64,000 nt of DNA from CAIVAT01 sp037137455 (GTDB lineage Bacteria > Bacteroidota > Bacteroidia > Bacteroidales > FEN-979), in contig JBAXKG010000009.1 of NCBI GenBank assembly GCA_037137455.1, forward strand, positions 3,691-67,690. The letters run 5' to 3'. Position 1 is the first letter of the stretch. Each line of letters starts with the position of its first letter. The notes under the pieces were generated by a model, which was not told the origin of the DNA, made no database searches, and saw only the letters and a program-made list of their open reading frames with translations. Positions 36,456 through 45,346 of the stretch are shown piece by piece. The translations under genes and the position numbers were made by a program.

Positions 36456-37544
36456 TCATGCTTTATAAAATGGAAACTTCACCACTTTCGCCCTCAATAT
36501 CTTTTCTCTTATTTTAATATGGATCTCACTCCCCTCCTTTGATAAAGCAGATGGCACGTATCCCATGCCTACCGGAATCTTTACTGATGGCCCCATGGTT
36601 CCGGATGTAACTTCACCAATTTTGTTTCCCTTGGAATCAACAATTTCATATTCATGTCGTGGTATTCCCTTATCGACCATTTCAAATCCCACCAGCCGGC
36701 GGGCGGTTCCCTCCTGTTTCTGTTTCAGCAGAGCTGCTTTATTGATAAAATTCTTTTGATCGGTAAATTTAGTTATCCATCCCAGTCCGGCTTCGATGGG
36801 CGAAGTATTATCGTTGATATCATTCCCATAAAGGCAGTAACCCATCTCAAGGCGCAAAGTATCGCGGGCTGCCAGGCCGATCGGCTTTATCCCGAATTCC
36901 TTTCCGGCTTCGAACACAGCCTCCCATATTTTAGGGGCATCCTCATTCGACATGTAAATTTCACATCCACCCGATCCGGTATATCCGGTGGTTGCAAAAA
37001 TAACATTTGAAACACCTGCGAAGGTAAGTTTCTTAAAGGTATAATACTCCATATCGGTAACCATCGTGCTGGTGAGCTTTTGCATGGCCTTCATTGCCAT
37101 GGGGCCCTGAATGGCGAGTTGGGCGATTTCATCAGATGCGTTGTAAAGGTCGGCGCCCATCTTATTATTCTTGTTGCACCAAGCCCAATCCTTGTCAATA
37201 TTGGCAGCATTCACAACTAACAAATAGGTAAGATCATCGACTTTGTAAACCAGTAAATCATCAACAATCCCACCAGTTTCATTCGGGAAACAAGAATATT
37301 GCACTTTCCCGGCAACCAACTTCGATGCGTCATTTGAGGTAATATACTGAATAAAATCAAGCGCTTTCAGGCCCTTTACCCAGAATTCGCCCATATGAGA
37401 AACATCAAAAACCCCTATTCCCTTCCGAACAGTTTCGTGTTCGGCGATAACACCCTCGTACTGAAGTGGCATGTAGTAACCTGCAAATGGAACCATCCGG
37501 GCGCCCATTGCTTCGTGGAACTTTGTGAATGGCGTATTTTTCAT
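36456..37544 (-). CDS. gcvT: Aminomethyltransferase (glycine cleavage T protein)
   Basis: It transfers the methylene group from aminomethyl-lipoyl GcvH to tetrahydrofolate, releasing ammonia. The 362-residue protein begins NTPFTKFHEAMGARMVPFAGYYMPLQY and has VFDVSHMGEF, LAIQGPMAMKAM, TGYTGSGGCEIY and AARDTLRLEMGYCLYGNDI, all GcvT signatures. The catalytic Asp lies in IPVGMGYVP-type C-terminal context and SNDASK near residue 90-95. gcvH and gcvP are not in the window. It is divergent from miaA. Confidence 0.96.
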   Translation of the reverse strand: MKNTPFTKFHEAMGARMVPFAGYYMPLQYEGVIAEHETVRKGIGVFDVSHMGEFWVKGLKALDFIQYITSNDASKLVAGKVQYSCFPNETGGIVDDLLVYKVDDLTYLLVVNAANIDKDWAWCNKNNKMGADLYNASDEIAQLAIQGPMAMKAMQKLTSTMVTDMEYYTFKKLTFAGVSNVIFATTGYTGSGGCEIYMSNEDAPKIWEAVFEAGKEFGIKPIGLAARDTLRLEMGYCLYGNDINDNTSPIEAGLGWITKFTDQKNFINKAALLKQKQEGTARRLVGFEMVDKGIPRHEYEIVDSKGNKIGEVTSGTMGPSVKIPVGMGYVPSALSKEGSEIHIKIREKILRAKVVKFPFYKA

Positions 37545-37603
37545 GGAGTTATATAAATTTGTATCAGCTCGATCGCATGAAAATTATTAATTTATTAACG
37601 TAA

Positions 37604-37611
37604 CAAAAATA
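37604..37611 (-). promoter_or_regulatory. -7 box for gcvT
   Basis: The minus strand reads TATTTTTG, 59 bp before the gcvT ATG. It lies 25 bp from a pair of 11-bp direct repeats in the divergent spacer. Confidence 0.45.
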
Positions 37612-37636
37612 GGAAAAATTGCACTGTTAAAGTCTG

Positions 37637-37667
37637 AATGTTCATATATAAAAGCAAATGTTCATAT
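37637..37667 (+). repeat. Two 11-bp direct repeats between gcvT and miaA
   Basis: AATGTTCATAT occurs at 37637-37647 and again at 37657-37667, exactly 20 bp apart (about two helical turns). The pair lies between the opposing promoter boxes, so it could be a binding site for a dimeric regulator acting on one or both genes. Confidence 0.5.
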
Positions 37668-37686
37668 GTTCCGCGAAATAATTTTT

Positions 37687-37694
37687 TACTTTTG
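37687..37694 (+). promoter_or_regulatory. -7 box for miaA
   Basis: TACTTTTG lies 73 bp upstream of the miaA ATG. The expected -33 position falls on the second 11-bp repeat (37657-37667). Confidence 0.5.
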
Positions 37695-37767
37695 GCCAAT
37701 TCAAATAACACGGGAAAATAATTCATGCCGGCCCATCTTCTTATTCATCTGAAAATTTACAGATAGT

Positions 37768-38715
37768 ATGCTGATTACTATCTTAGGTCCGACTGCAACT
37801 GGTAAGACTGCCCTCGCAGCCCGTCTTGCTTATGAAATCAACGGGGAGATTATCAGCGCCGATTCACGACAGGTATATCGGGGCATGGATATCGGAACAG
37901 GAAAGGATTGGGATGACTATATTGTCGCGGGTAATGCAATTCCTTATCATCTCATCGATATTGTAGATCCGGGTTATGAGTATAACATTTTCGAATTTCA
38001 GAAAGATTTTCTTAAAGCTTACCAGGATATCCTTCAGCGAAAAAAAATTCCGATTCTTTGTGGTGGCTCCGGCATGTACCTCGAAGCTATACTAAAAGGA
38101 TACCGGCTTGCCAGGGCCGAAAGCGATGATGACTTTTTAACTACATTGCACAATAAAGAGGATTATCAACTGGCCGAAATCCTCAAATCATATAAAACGC
38201 TGCACAATATCACCGACCTCGAAGACCGGCCCAGGCTGCTGAAAGCAATCATGGTGGCCCGCTCATCGGAACAATCCGGATCGAATAGCCACAATAAATC
38301 GAGTCTCAATCTTTCTTCTGGAGATCATACTTTTCCGAAAATCGATTCTATCATCTTTGGCATCAATTACCCTCGGGGACTTGTTAAGGCGCGTATCACG
38401 AAACGGCTTGAATACCGTATGGAGCATGGGATGATCGCGGAGGTAGAACAGTTGCTGGCCAGAGGAATAACTCCCGAACGCCTGATGAAATACGGCCTCG
38501 AGTATAAATTCGTCACCCTTTTCCTTTTAGGTAAAATATCCCGGAATGACTTGTTTTATGAACTGAATATAGCCATCCGCCAGTTCGCCAAACGCCAGAT
38601 GACCTGGTTCCGCAGAATGGAACGGCAGGGACTAAAGATCCATTGGATCGATGGGCGGGGTACCTTGGAAAAAAAGGTAAATGAGATATTAATTTTTGTT
38701 AACAGGAAATTTTAA
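37768..38715 (+). CDS. miaA: tRNA dimethylallyltransferase
   Basis: It adds the isopentenyl group to A37 of tRNAs reading UNN codons. The 315-residue protein has the P-loop LGPTATGKTALAARLA (5-20), the conserved DSRQVYRGMDIGTGK, PYHLIDIVDPGYEYNIFEFQ and CGGSGMYLEAIL. The C-terminal zinc-like region contains AIRQFAKRQMTWFRR. It is slightly shorter than E. coli MiaA. Its stop codon lies 12 bp from the convergent GH3 gene. Confidence 0.95.
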   Translation: MLITILGPTATGKTALAARLAYEINGEIISADSRQVYRGMDIGTGKDWDDYIVAGNAIPYHLIDIVDPGYEYNIFEFQKDFLKAYQDILQRKKIPILCGGSGMYLEAILKGYRLARAESDDDFLTTLHNKEDYQLAEILKSYKTLHNITDLEDRPRLLKAIMVARSSEQSGSNSHNKSSLNLSSGDHTFPKIDSIIFGINYPRGLVKARITKRLEYRMEHGMIAEVEQLLARGITPERLMKYGLEYKFVTLFLLGKISRNDLFYELNIAIRQFAKRQMTWFRRMERQGLKIHWIDGRGTLEKKVNEILIFVNRKF

Positions 38716-38727
38716 AGTATGCTGAAT

Positions 38728-41700
38728 TCAGAATTTGATAAATTTTTCTGTCAGTAAACCTGACTTCAGCTCCATCCTCAGAAAATACAAACCCGTATTT
38801 AAGAATTTAATGTTGATATTTATATTTTTATCCTCATAGGATCCTCTTTGAATTAATTTCCCTTCAAGATTAAATATTGAAATTACACATTTCTCTACTT
38901 CAGGCAATGAAACAGTAATGTTGTCGGATGCAGGGTTTGGGAAAATGACAATATTATTCAGTTTTCCTTCATCGCTGATACTATTGCCGTTTGTTTGGTT
39001 GCCATATGCTTTGATTTCAAAGAGGGAATTTCCATATACGGTCGCCCTTTTCACACAATAGACTTTAATGTACTGTGCGGAAATATTTCCGGGTTCCCAG
39101 ACGCAAGTTCCCCCGGTGGCATTGGTCAGGTGCGCAATTGTATCAGAAAGATATGTTGTATCGTTCCCGCAAAGAACATAAAATTCTGAAGCATAAGCTG
39201 CTTCCCAAAACAGGTCAATTTTTTTAATATCGTATTTCTTCAGGAGGTTGACAATTATCCATTGTTTGTCTTTAAAAGCTGAAGACCAACGGGTAGTCTC
39301 AAAGCCATCTACAGCATATTGGCCATCTAATCCTGCATTTTCAATGGAACTTACCCACACAGGTTTATTCAGGCAAATATTTGTCTGTGAGAAATCTGAA
39401 ACCACTAAGGCGGTAGTTAGCTTATTATTGCCTTCGTTATGTTCCATGATGATATTATCCGGGTCAAAAACTGCTGTAACATTAAAGGTGCCGGTGTCAC
39501 TCGCGAGCCATGTGTTTTTATCATAGATTCCATCATTTGCACAAATCATAGCCATTCCTCCGGCAGGTATTGATTTTGTATAATTGACCGACCACGTAAC
39601 ATCAACGTTATTGACTTTAAAAAGCACTTTATGTACTGTTCCGGCAGGTGATGCCTGCGTTCCATAATTTTTTACAGTTGCCAGGAAGGTGACTTTTTCT
39701 CCGGCTACCGGGTACCTGGGAATACTGTAAATGTTAAGAATTTTTAAGTCGGGCTTACGCGATCCGTCAACCAGATTAAAGGTAACAGAAAGCGGCAGAT
39801 TGACTGACGACCCTCCTATTTGAACTTTAAATGAGCCTGGTTCTACTATATATTTGTCTGTATTTATATCAAAAAGGTAGTAATCCTCACTGCCTATCTT
39901 AAAGGTTACAGTTTTTGTTTCACCGGCTTTTAAGGCAACACGCTCAAATCCTTTGAGCTCTTTTTCAGGAACCCATATAGTTGCATTCAAATCAGATAAA
40001 TATAATTGAACAACTTCATCGCCGTCGCGGGAACCTGAATTGGTCACATCGGCGCTGACTGTCACATCATCTCCCAATGGCACATCGACAGCCGAAATTT
40101 GCAGGTTGCTATAGGTAAAAGAGGTGTAGCTTAAACCATATCCGAACGGATATTGCGGTGTTAAATTTAGTTCATTATAATAACGGTAACCACAATTATA
40201 GTCATCGTTAAAGTTATCGTTCCATGCAGGCATTTGTGCATTGTTTACAGGCATGGTTACCGGAAGTTTTCCTCCAGGATTGTAATCGCCAAACAATACA
40301 TCGGCAATTGCATTTCCCCCCTCCATTCCGGGATAAAATGCGTAAAGAAATCCTTTGATATTGTAGATGCAGGAAGGAACAGCACAAATACCGCCACTTT
40401 CAAGGACAACGATCAAGTTCGGATTTACCTTGGCAAGTTCGTTTATCAGCTGTTGTTGTTGGTCGGGAAGTTCAACTTTGAAGTTTTTTCTGTCGCCTCC
40501 GATGTCATAGCCTTCACCTTCCATAGTGTCGTCTAATCCACCAATGAATATAACATAATCCGACTGGCCGGCAATTATGCGGGCAGCAGCAAAACCTGAT
40601 GTGTCATAGGTTTTAATGGGGCATCCAAAAGCATAAGTGATGTTGGTTGTTCCAATCTTCGCTTCTATTCCTTGTTTCGGAGAAACAGCGTAAGGGGGAT
40701 TTACCCAGGAGCTGCCAAACCCATCGAGTTGTGCTTTGTTTGCACTTGGGCCAATAAGCGCAATTTTTTTATTTGCAGCTTTGTTTAATGGGAGAATATT
40801 GTTCGTGTTTTTTAATAAAATAATCGTTTTCTGAGCCGCCTCGTATGCAATTTGTTGGTGCTCCTTACTATTTACCTCCAGATTATTTCCACCGGGGTAA
40901 TGGTCGAACATTCCCGACATAAATTTGGTTTTCAAGACATTTCTGACAGCTTTGTTTATATCTTCAATGGTAATCGAACCCGCGTTAAGTAAATTTAATA
41001 AATCGTTTTTATAATTATCAGCGCCCATGCAAACATCGGTGGTTGCCTGAATAGCCATCTTAGAACTTAAAATTGAACCCCAGTCCGACATCATGAAGAA
41101 AGGAAAACCCCAGCGTTGACGAACAATTGTGTCGAGTAAAAATTTATTATCCGAAGCATGAATATTATTTACGATATCATAAGTACTCATCAATGAAAAC
41201 GAGCCACCTTCCTGAATAGCCCGGCGGAAGTTCAATCCATAATGGCTCATGAGCCGTTCTTCTGAAACTATTTCGTTGTTGTTAAACCTGTTATTCTGCC
41301 GGTTAACACAATTATAATGCTTCACTGTTGCAAGTACCGGTGTGGTCTGAATTCCCTTGACTAAATTTTCTGCAATCCGACTGGCAAGAAAAGGATCTTC
41401 TCCGGCCGATTCAGCGCTTCGTCCGTTTCGTGGGTCTCTGCAAAGATCGATGCAGGGGCCAAGCTGAACTCCGGCCCCATAACCTCTGAATTCGTGGCCC
41501 ATGGCACATCCAATTCTATACCACAGGTCTTTATCCCAGGTGGCAGTCATCGAAATTCCAACGGGGAATGCAGTAGCCTTACCAAATCGATAGCCATGAG
41601 GTCCATCGGCCATTACAAAACCCGGTATGTTCAGGGTTGTATTTGCAGGCGTTGTCATAAACCCGTTATTGATCAACTGGTTTATTTTTTGTTGCGTTGT

Positions 41701-41805
41701 CATTAACGCTAAAATGCTATCTGCTTTTTGATCAAGTGTCTGCGAAAATGCCGATAAAGGAATGAGTAGCAATAGGGAGAACATGTGTACACTCCAGGTT
41801 TTCAT
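38728..41805 (-). CDS. Secreted GH3 beta-glucosidase with CARDB, discoidin and T9SS domains
   Basis: The 1025-residue exported protein begins with a signal peptide (about 1-21). A GH3 N-terminal domain follows (VMADGPHGYRFGKATAFPVG, KHYNCVNRQ), with the nucleophile Asp in FFMMSDWGS at about residue 242. Then come a GH3 C-terminal domain (IALIGPSANKAQLDGFGSSW) and a fibronectin III-like domain (VVQLYLSD, ELKGFERVAL). A CARDB-like domain (about 690-800) and an F5/8 type C carbohydrate-binding domain (NICLNKPVWVSS, about 810-935) follow. The last 75 residues are a T9SS sorting domain (IVIFPNPASDNITVSLP). It probably trims beta-glucosides or related glycans at the surface. No other glycosidase or SusCD pair flanks it. 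Confidence 0.9.
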   Translation of the reverse strand: MKTWSVHMFSLLLLIPLSAFSQTLDQKADSILALMTTQQKINQLINNGFMTTPANTTLNIPGFVMADGPHGYRFGKATAFPVGISMTATWDKDLWYRIGCAMGHEFRGYGAGVQLGPCIDLCRDPRNGRSAESAGEDPFLASRIAENLVKGIQTTPVLATVKHYNCVNRQNNRFNNNEIVSEERLMSHYGLNFRRAIQEGGSFSLMSTYDIVNNIHASDNKFLLDTIVRQRWGFPFFMMSDWGSILSSKMAIQATTDVCMGADNYKNDLLNLLNAGSITIEDINKAVRNVLKTKFMSGMFDHYPGGNNLEVNSKEHQQIAYEAAQKTIILLKNTNNILPLNKAANKKIALIGPSANKAQLDGFGSSWVNPPYAVSPKQGIEAKIGTTNITYAFGCPIKTYDTSGFAAARIIAGQSDYVIFIGGLDDTMEGEGYDIGGDRKNFKVELPDQQQQLINELAKVNPNLIVVLESGGICAVPSCIYNIKGFLYAFYPGMEGGNAIADVLFGDYNPGGKLPVTMPVNNAQMPAWNDNFNDDYNCGYRYYNELNLTPQYPFGYGLSYTSFTYSNLQISAVDVPLGDDVTVSADVTNSGSRDGDEVVQLYLSDLNATIWVPEKELKGFERVALKAGETKTVTFKIGSEDYYLFDINTDKYIVEPGSFKVQIGGSSVNLPLSVTFNLVDGSRKPDLKILNIYSIPRYPVAGEKVTFLATVKNYGTQASPAGTVHKVLFKVNNVDVTWSVNYTKSIPAGGMAMICANDGIYDKNTWLASDTGTFNVTAVFDPDNIIMEHNEGNNKLTTALVVSDFSQTNICLNKPVWVSSIENAGLDGQYAVDGFETTRWSSAFKDKQWIIVNLLKKYDIKKIDLFWEAAYASEFYVLCGNDTTYLSDTIAHLTNATGGTCVWEPGNISAQYIKVYCVKRATVYGNSLFEIKAYGNQTNGNSISDEGKLNNIVIFPNPASDNITVSLPEVEKCVISIFNLEGKLIQRGSYEDKNININIKFLNTGLYFLRMELKSGLLTEKFIKF

Positions 41806-41868
41806 AGTATTTTATAAGTTTTATGTTTTTTCGATCCTGGCTTTAATATGACTTAATGAAAATGATGA

Positions 41869-41876
41869 CAAAGATA
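41869..41876 (-). promoter_or_regulatory. -7 box for the GH3 gene
   Basis: The minus strand reads TATCTTTG, 63 bp before the GH3 ATG at 41805. It lies in the 149-bp divergent spacer with the ABC transporter gene. Confidence 0.5.
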
Positions 41877-41942
41877 GATTAACTATCCGGATCAAAGGAA
41901 CTACATTGCCGAATCCGCTTTTTTCTTTTTACCAAATCTTTA

Positions 41943-41950
41943 TATCTTTG
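41943..41950 (+). promoter_or_regulatory. -7 box of the ABC transporter operon, leaderless type
   Basis: TATCTTTG lies only four bases before the ATG at 41955, so transcription should start at or next to the start codon. No -33 TTG at the usual spacing was found. Confidence 0.5.
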
Positions 41951-41954
41951 AATC

Positions 41955-44243
41955 ATGGATAAGAAAAAATATTTTTCAAAGTGGATTTTTATATTTATCG
42001 TGATTTCGCTGGGCGGATGCGGTGAAAAAGAATCATCAATCACAAGCCTTAAAATGCTTGAGGGGGGCAAGACCTTTGCCGTTCCCACCGGAACTGCTGC
42101 TGACCAGTTCGTAAAAAAGAAATTTCCTGATGCGACCATCGAATACTATAACAGTGTGATGGATTGCGCTCTGGCTGTGAAAGATGGTAAAAACGATGCC
42201 GCGGTATATGACTTGCCGGTCTTGAAAAACATTGCTGCCAAGAATGAAGGCCTCTTCGTGTTGCCTGAATTGCTTTTTGATGATAATTACGGATTTGCAG
42301 TCAAACTCCAGGATACATTGTTGAAAAAAGCCATGGATGAAACGCTGGCCGAAATTAAAGCAAATGGCACATATGATGATATGCTTAACCGCTGGTTTCC
42401 ACTTAAGGGAAAGCCGGCGCCCATGCCTGATATAAAATTCAGCGGTGAAAATGGTGTTTTAAAATTCGGCACAGCGGCTATTACTGAGCCAATGGTTTTT
42501 TATGACAGCAACAGAATTGTTGTCGGTTTCGACATTGAATTTGCATCCTTCATTGCAAAAAAGTTAGGGAAACGTCTTGAAATTGTCGATATGGAATTTG
42601 GTGCGATGCTTCCTGCACTGATTGCAAGTAAAGTTGACATGGTTGGAGCCGGTTTGTCCATTACCGAAGAAAGGGCAAAGAGTGTTCTTTTTTCTCAGAG
42701 TTACTATAAAAGCGGTATTGCTGCGGTGGTTAAGGATAACCGCCCCCCTGACCGGTCCGGAAATTTATTGTCAAAGCTCAATGATATCAGTGATAAACGT
42801 ATCGGGGTGCTCCTGGGAAGCATTCATGATGCATATGCAACCAAAACTTTCCCGGTAGCAGAGATATTGCAGTTTCAGAATGCATCTGATCTCCTCTTTT
42901 CTCTGAGTTCGGATAAGACCGATGTCGCATTTTTCGATTATACATCCCTGAAAGACATTCTGAGTAAAAACCAGGAGCTGGGGATCCTTGTCGAAAATGT
43001 TTATACCGTGCCGATTGCTGCAGGATTCAATAAGGAGAGCGATACCCTGCGCATGCAGTTCAACAAGTTTCTGAAGGAGATAAAATCAAACGGGGTTTAC
43101 CAGGAAATGATTGTCCGCTGGATGGATAAAGGGTTATCGGAGATGCCGGAGATTAAGGGCTCAACGGCAAATGGAATTCTGAAAGCTGGCATTGTGAGCG
43201 ACCTTGGGATTCCGTCTTCATTCATTAAGGATGGCCGTCTCATGGGTTTTGATATTGAGATCTCCCAACGTTTTGCCGTATATGCCGGAAAGGAGTTTGT
43301 TCCGGTTGATCTGCAATTTGCAAGTCTTCTCGCCTCCATCTCTACCCACAAGATCGACATCATCACCAGTTCGATGATGATTACTGAAGAGCGGAAAAAA
43401 CAGATAGATTTTTCAGATCCCTATTTTGAGTCGGCAATCAGCGTGGTTGGCAAGAAAAAAAATATCAAACACCCGGTTCCGCTGAAAGGGATGCTGGAAC
43501 CGGATGATGCCGCCACCAATGCATCTGGTGAATCAATTTTTAAGACCATTTCCAACAGTTATTACAACAATATCATTCGCGAAAAAAGATATCTTCACAT
43601 CGTCGACGGATTGAAGATTACAATACTCATCTCAGTATTAGCGGCAATGCTGGGAACATTGATTGGCGGGCTTATCTGCTACATGCGGATGTCGAAAAGA
43701 AAACTTCTCTCAGAAACTGCGAAGGTTTATATCTCACTGTTGCGCGGTACGCCGGTGCTGGTGCTGCTGATGATAATCTATTATGTAGTATTCTCCTCAG
43801 TAAACATCAATCCGGTGATCGTGGCAATGATAGCCTTCGGATTGAACTTTGGAGCCTATGTTTCGGAGATGTTCAGGACTTCGATTGAAAGCATCGACAG
43901 GGGACAGCGCGAAGCCGCCATTGCTGGTGGTTTTACCAAGATCCAGACTTCCATTTACATCATCATCCCGCAGGCCATGCGCCACATTCTCCCGGTTTAC
44001 AAGGGCGAATTTATTTCGCTCATCAAGATGACCTCAATAGTGGGTTATATTGCCGTGCAGGACCTGACCAAGGCAAGCGACATAATCCGCAGCCGCACCT
44101 TTGATGCATTTTTCCCGCTTATCATGGTGGCGATACTATATCTGCTGATTGCCTGGCTGTTTACATATGCTTTGGGGCTCATTGAAATTTCGGTGGATCC
44201 AAAGAGTAAACGCATGAAAAGAAGAAAGGAGGGAGGACAATGA
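41955..44243 (+). CDS. Amino-acid-type ABC importer, binding domains fused to permease
   Basis: The 762-residue protein combines family 3 solute-binding domains with a GlnP/HisM-type permease. After a lipoprotein signal (SLGGCG, Cys at 22) comes a lone lobe 2 (about 30-150: GKTFAVPTGTAADQFVKK to MLNRWFP). A complete binding domain follows, lobe 1 168-262 and lobe 2 272-392. A lone lobe 1 (407-500: GILKAGIVSDLGIPSSF to SAISVVGKK) leads into the permease (about 548-745), with the EAA loop around 645-670 (ESIDRGQREAAIAGGFTK). The order lobe2-lobe1-lobe2-lobe1 suggests a nested second binding domain. It overlaps the ATPase gene by 4 bp. Substrate: amino acid or similar, unproven. Confidence 0.88.
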   Translation: MDKKKYFSKWIFIFIVISLGGCGEKESSITSLKMLEGGKTFAVPTGTAADQFVKKKFPDATIEYYNSVMDCALAVKDGKNDAAVYDLPVLKNIAAKNEGLFVLPELLFDDNYGFAVKLQDTLLKKAMDETLAEIKANGTYDDMLNRWFPLKGKPAPMPDIKFSGENGVLKFGTAAITEPMVFYDSNRIVVGFDIEFASFIAKKLGKRLEIVDMEFGAMLPALIASKVDMVGAGLSITEERAKSVLFSQSYYKSGIAAVVKDNRPPDRSGNLLSKLNDISDKRIGVLLGSIHDAYATKTFPVAEILQFQNASDLLFSLSSDKTDVAFFDYTSLKDILSKNQELGILVENVYTVPIAAGFNKESDTLRMQFNKFLKEIKSNGVYQEMIVRWMDKGLSEMPEIKGSTANGILKAGIVSDLGIPSSFIKDGRLMGFDIEISQRFAVYAGKEFVPVDLQFASLLASISTHKIDIITSSMMITEERKKQIDFSDPYFESAISVVGKKKNIKHPVPLKGMLEPDDAATNASGESIFKTISNSYYNNIIREKRYLHIVDGLKITILISVLAAMLGTLIGGLICYMRMSKRKLLSETAKVYISLLRGTPVLVLLMIIYYVVFSSVNINPVIVAMIAFGLNFGAYVSEMFRTSIESIDRGQREAAIAGGFTKIQTSIYIIIPQAMRHILPVYKGEFISLIKMTSIVGYIAVQDLTKASDIIRSRTFDAFFPLIMVAILYLLIAWLFTYALGLIEISVDPKSKRMKRRKEGGQ

Positions 44244-45322
44244 TAAAGGTAAGAAATCTTTCGAAACATTTTGGCTCTCTGGTCGTTCTCAGGGATATCA
44301 GCGCCGACATAAGCAAGGGGGAGATCATATCAGTGATCGGTCCTTCTGGGACAGGAAAAAGCACTTTCCTGCGCTGCCTTAACTTGTTGGAAACTCCTAC
44401 CGGTGGGAGCATTTTTATCGATGACATTCCGCTTCTCGACAAACACACCAACGTTCCGAAGATGCGCCAGCGAATGGGGATGGTGTTTCAGTCATTCAAC
44501 CTGTACGCCCATCTTTCGGTTCTTGAAAACCTGACTATTGGCCCCATCAAGCTCCTTGGAAAGAAAAAGGCGGATGCGGACCAGAAGGCTAACGAACTGC
44601 TGAAACTTGTAGGCCTGGCCGAAAAGGTGGACAGTTACCCCGATGAACTTTCGGGAGGTCAGAAGCAGCGGGTTGCCATTGCACGTTGTATGGCCATGGA
44701 GCCGGAGATCCTGCTCTTCGATGAGCCAACCTCGGCTCTTGATCCAACCATGGTGAGCGAAGTACTGGCCGTAATTCGTCGCCTTTCGAGAGAGGGGATG
44801 ACTATGATCATTGTTTCGCACGAGATGGAATTTGTACGCAATATGTCGACCCGTGTTTTTTATATGGACGAGGGGCTGATTTATGAAGAGGGGCCGCCGC
44901 AGCAGATATTTGACAATCCGCAGAAGGAAAAAACCAAGGCATTCATCAACCGCGTCAGGAGCCTGCACATCAAGGTCGCCAGCGCTGATTATGATCTGTA
45001 CGCCATGCAGGGAGAAATGGAGGCCTTTTGCGAGAAACATATCCTGTCGAAAAGAGTTACCGGTTATGTAATGCTCATTGCCGAGGAGGTTTTGTGCCTG
45101 CAGCAGAATTTTACCGATATTCATCTGAGTCTCTCCTTTTCCGAAAAGGAGGGAACAGTGGAGCTGGTATGTTCAAGCGCAGGCCCCCTGGTAAATCCAC
45201 TGAAGGATAACCCGGAGGAGGATGATATCGGGTTAAAACTGATCCTGGGACGGTGCAAAAGTGTTGATTACACCTATGAGGATGGCAAAAATATCCTCTT
45301 CCTGAAAGTAAAAGGGGAATAA
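44240..45322 (+). CDS. ABC transporter ATPase with C-terminal RsbW-like domain
   Basis: Residues 1-240 are a GlnQ-type ATPase with Walker A GPSGTGKST (34-42), LSGGQKQ signature (137-143), Walker B ILLFDEP (157-163) and the switch His in VSHE (192-195). Residues 242-360 are an addition not found in ordinary GlnQ proteins. They resemble the GHKL/HATPase_c_2 fold of RsbW-type kinases: a helix with LIAEEVLCLQQNF (279-291) at the N-box position, GPLVNPL (315-321) at the G1 box and IGLKLILGRCKSVDYTYEDGK (330-350) at the G2 box. The N-box Asn and G1 Asp are missing, so this domain may not bind ATP. A regulatory role is inferred. Confidence 0.88.
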   Translation: MIKVRNLSKHFGSLVVLRDISADISKGEIISVIGPSGTGKSTFLRCLNLLETPTGGSIFIDDIPLLDKHTNVPKMRQRMGMVFQSFNLYAHLSVLENLTIGPIKLLGKKKADADQKANELLKLVGLAEKVDSYPDELSGGQKQRVAIARCMAMEPEILLFDEPTSALDPTMVSEVLAVIRRLSREGMTMIIVSHEMEFVRNMSTRVFYMDEGLIYEEGPPQQIFDNPQKEKTKAFINRVRSLHIKVASADYDLYAMQGEMEAFCEKHILSKRVTGYVMLIAEEVLCLQQNFTDIHLSLSFSEKEGTVELVCSSAGPLVNPLKDNPEEDDIGLKLILGRCKSVDYTYEDGKNILFLKVKGE

Positions 45323-45346
45323 TCGGGCGATTACATAATCAAGTAA

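Noticed and set aside
38728..41805. GH3 gene as part of a polysaccharide utilisation locus
   Set aside because: No SusC/SusD pair, sensor or other glycosidase is adjacent; the TonB receptor at 8881 is 27 kb away and paired with DUF4249.
44492..45124. 210-codon minus-strand ORF opposite the ABC ATPase gene
   Set aside because: It mirrors a well-supported gene, has no domain-like sequence and no promoter box.
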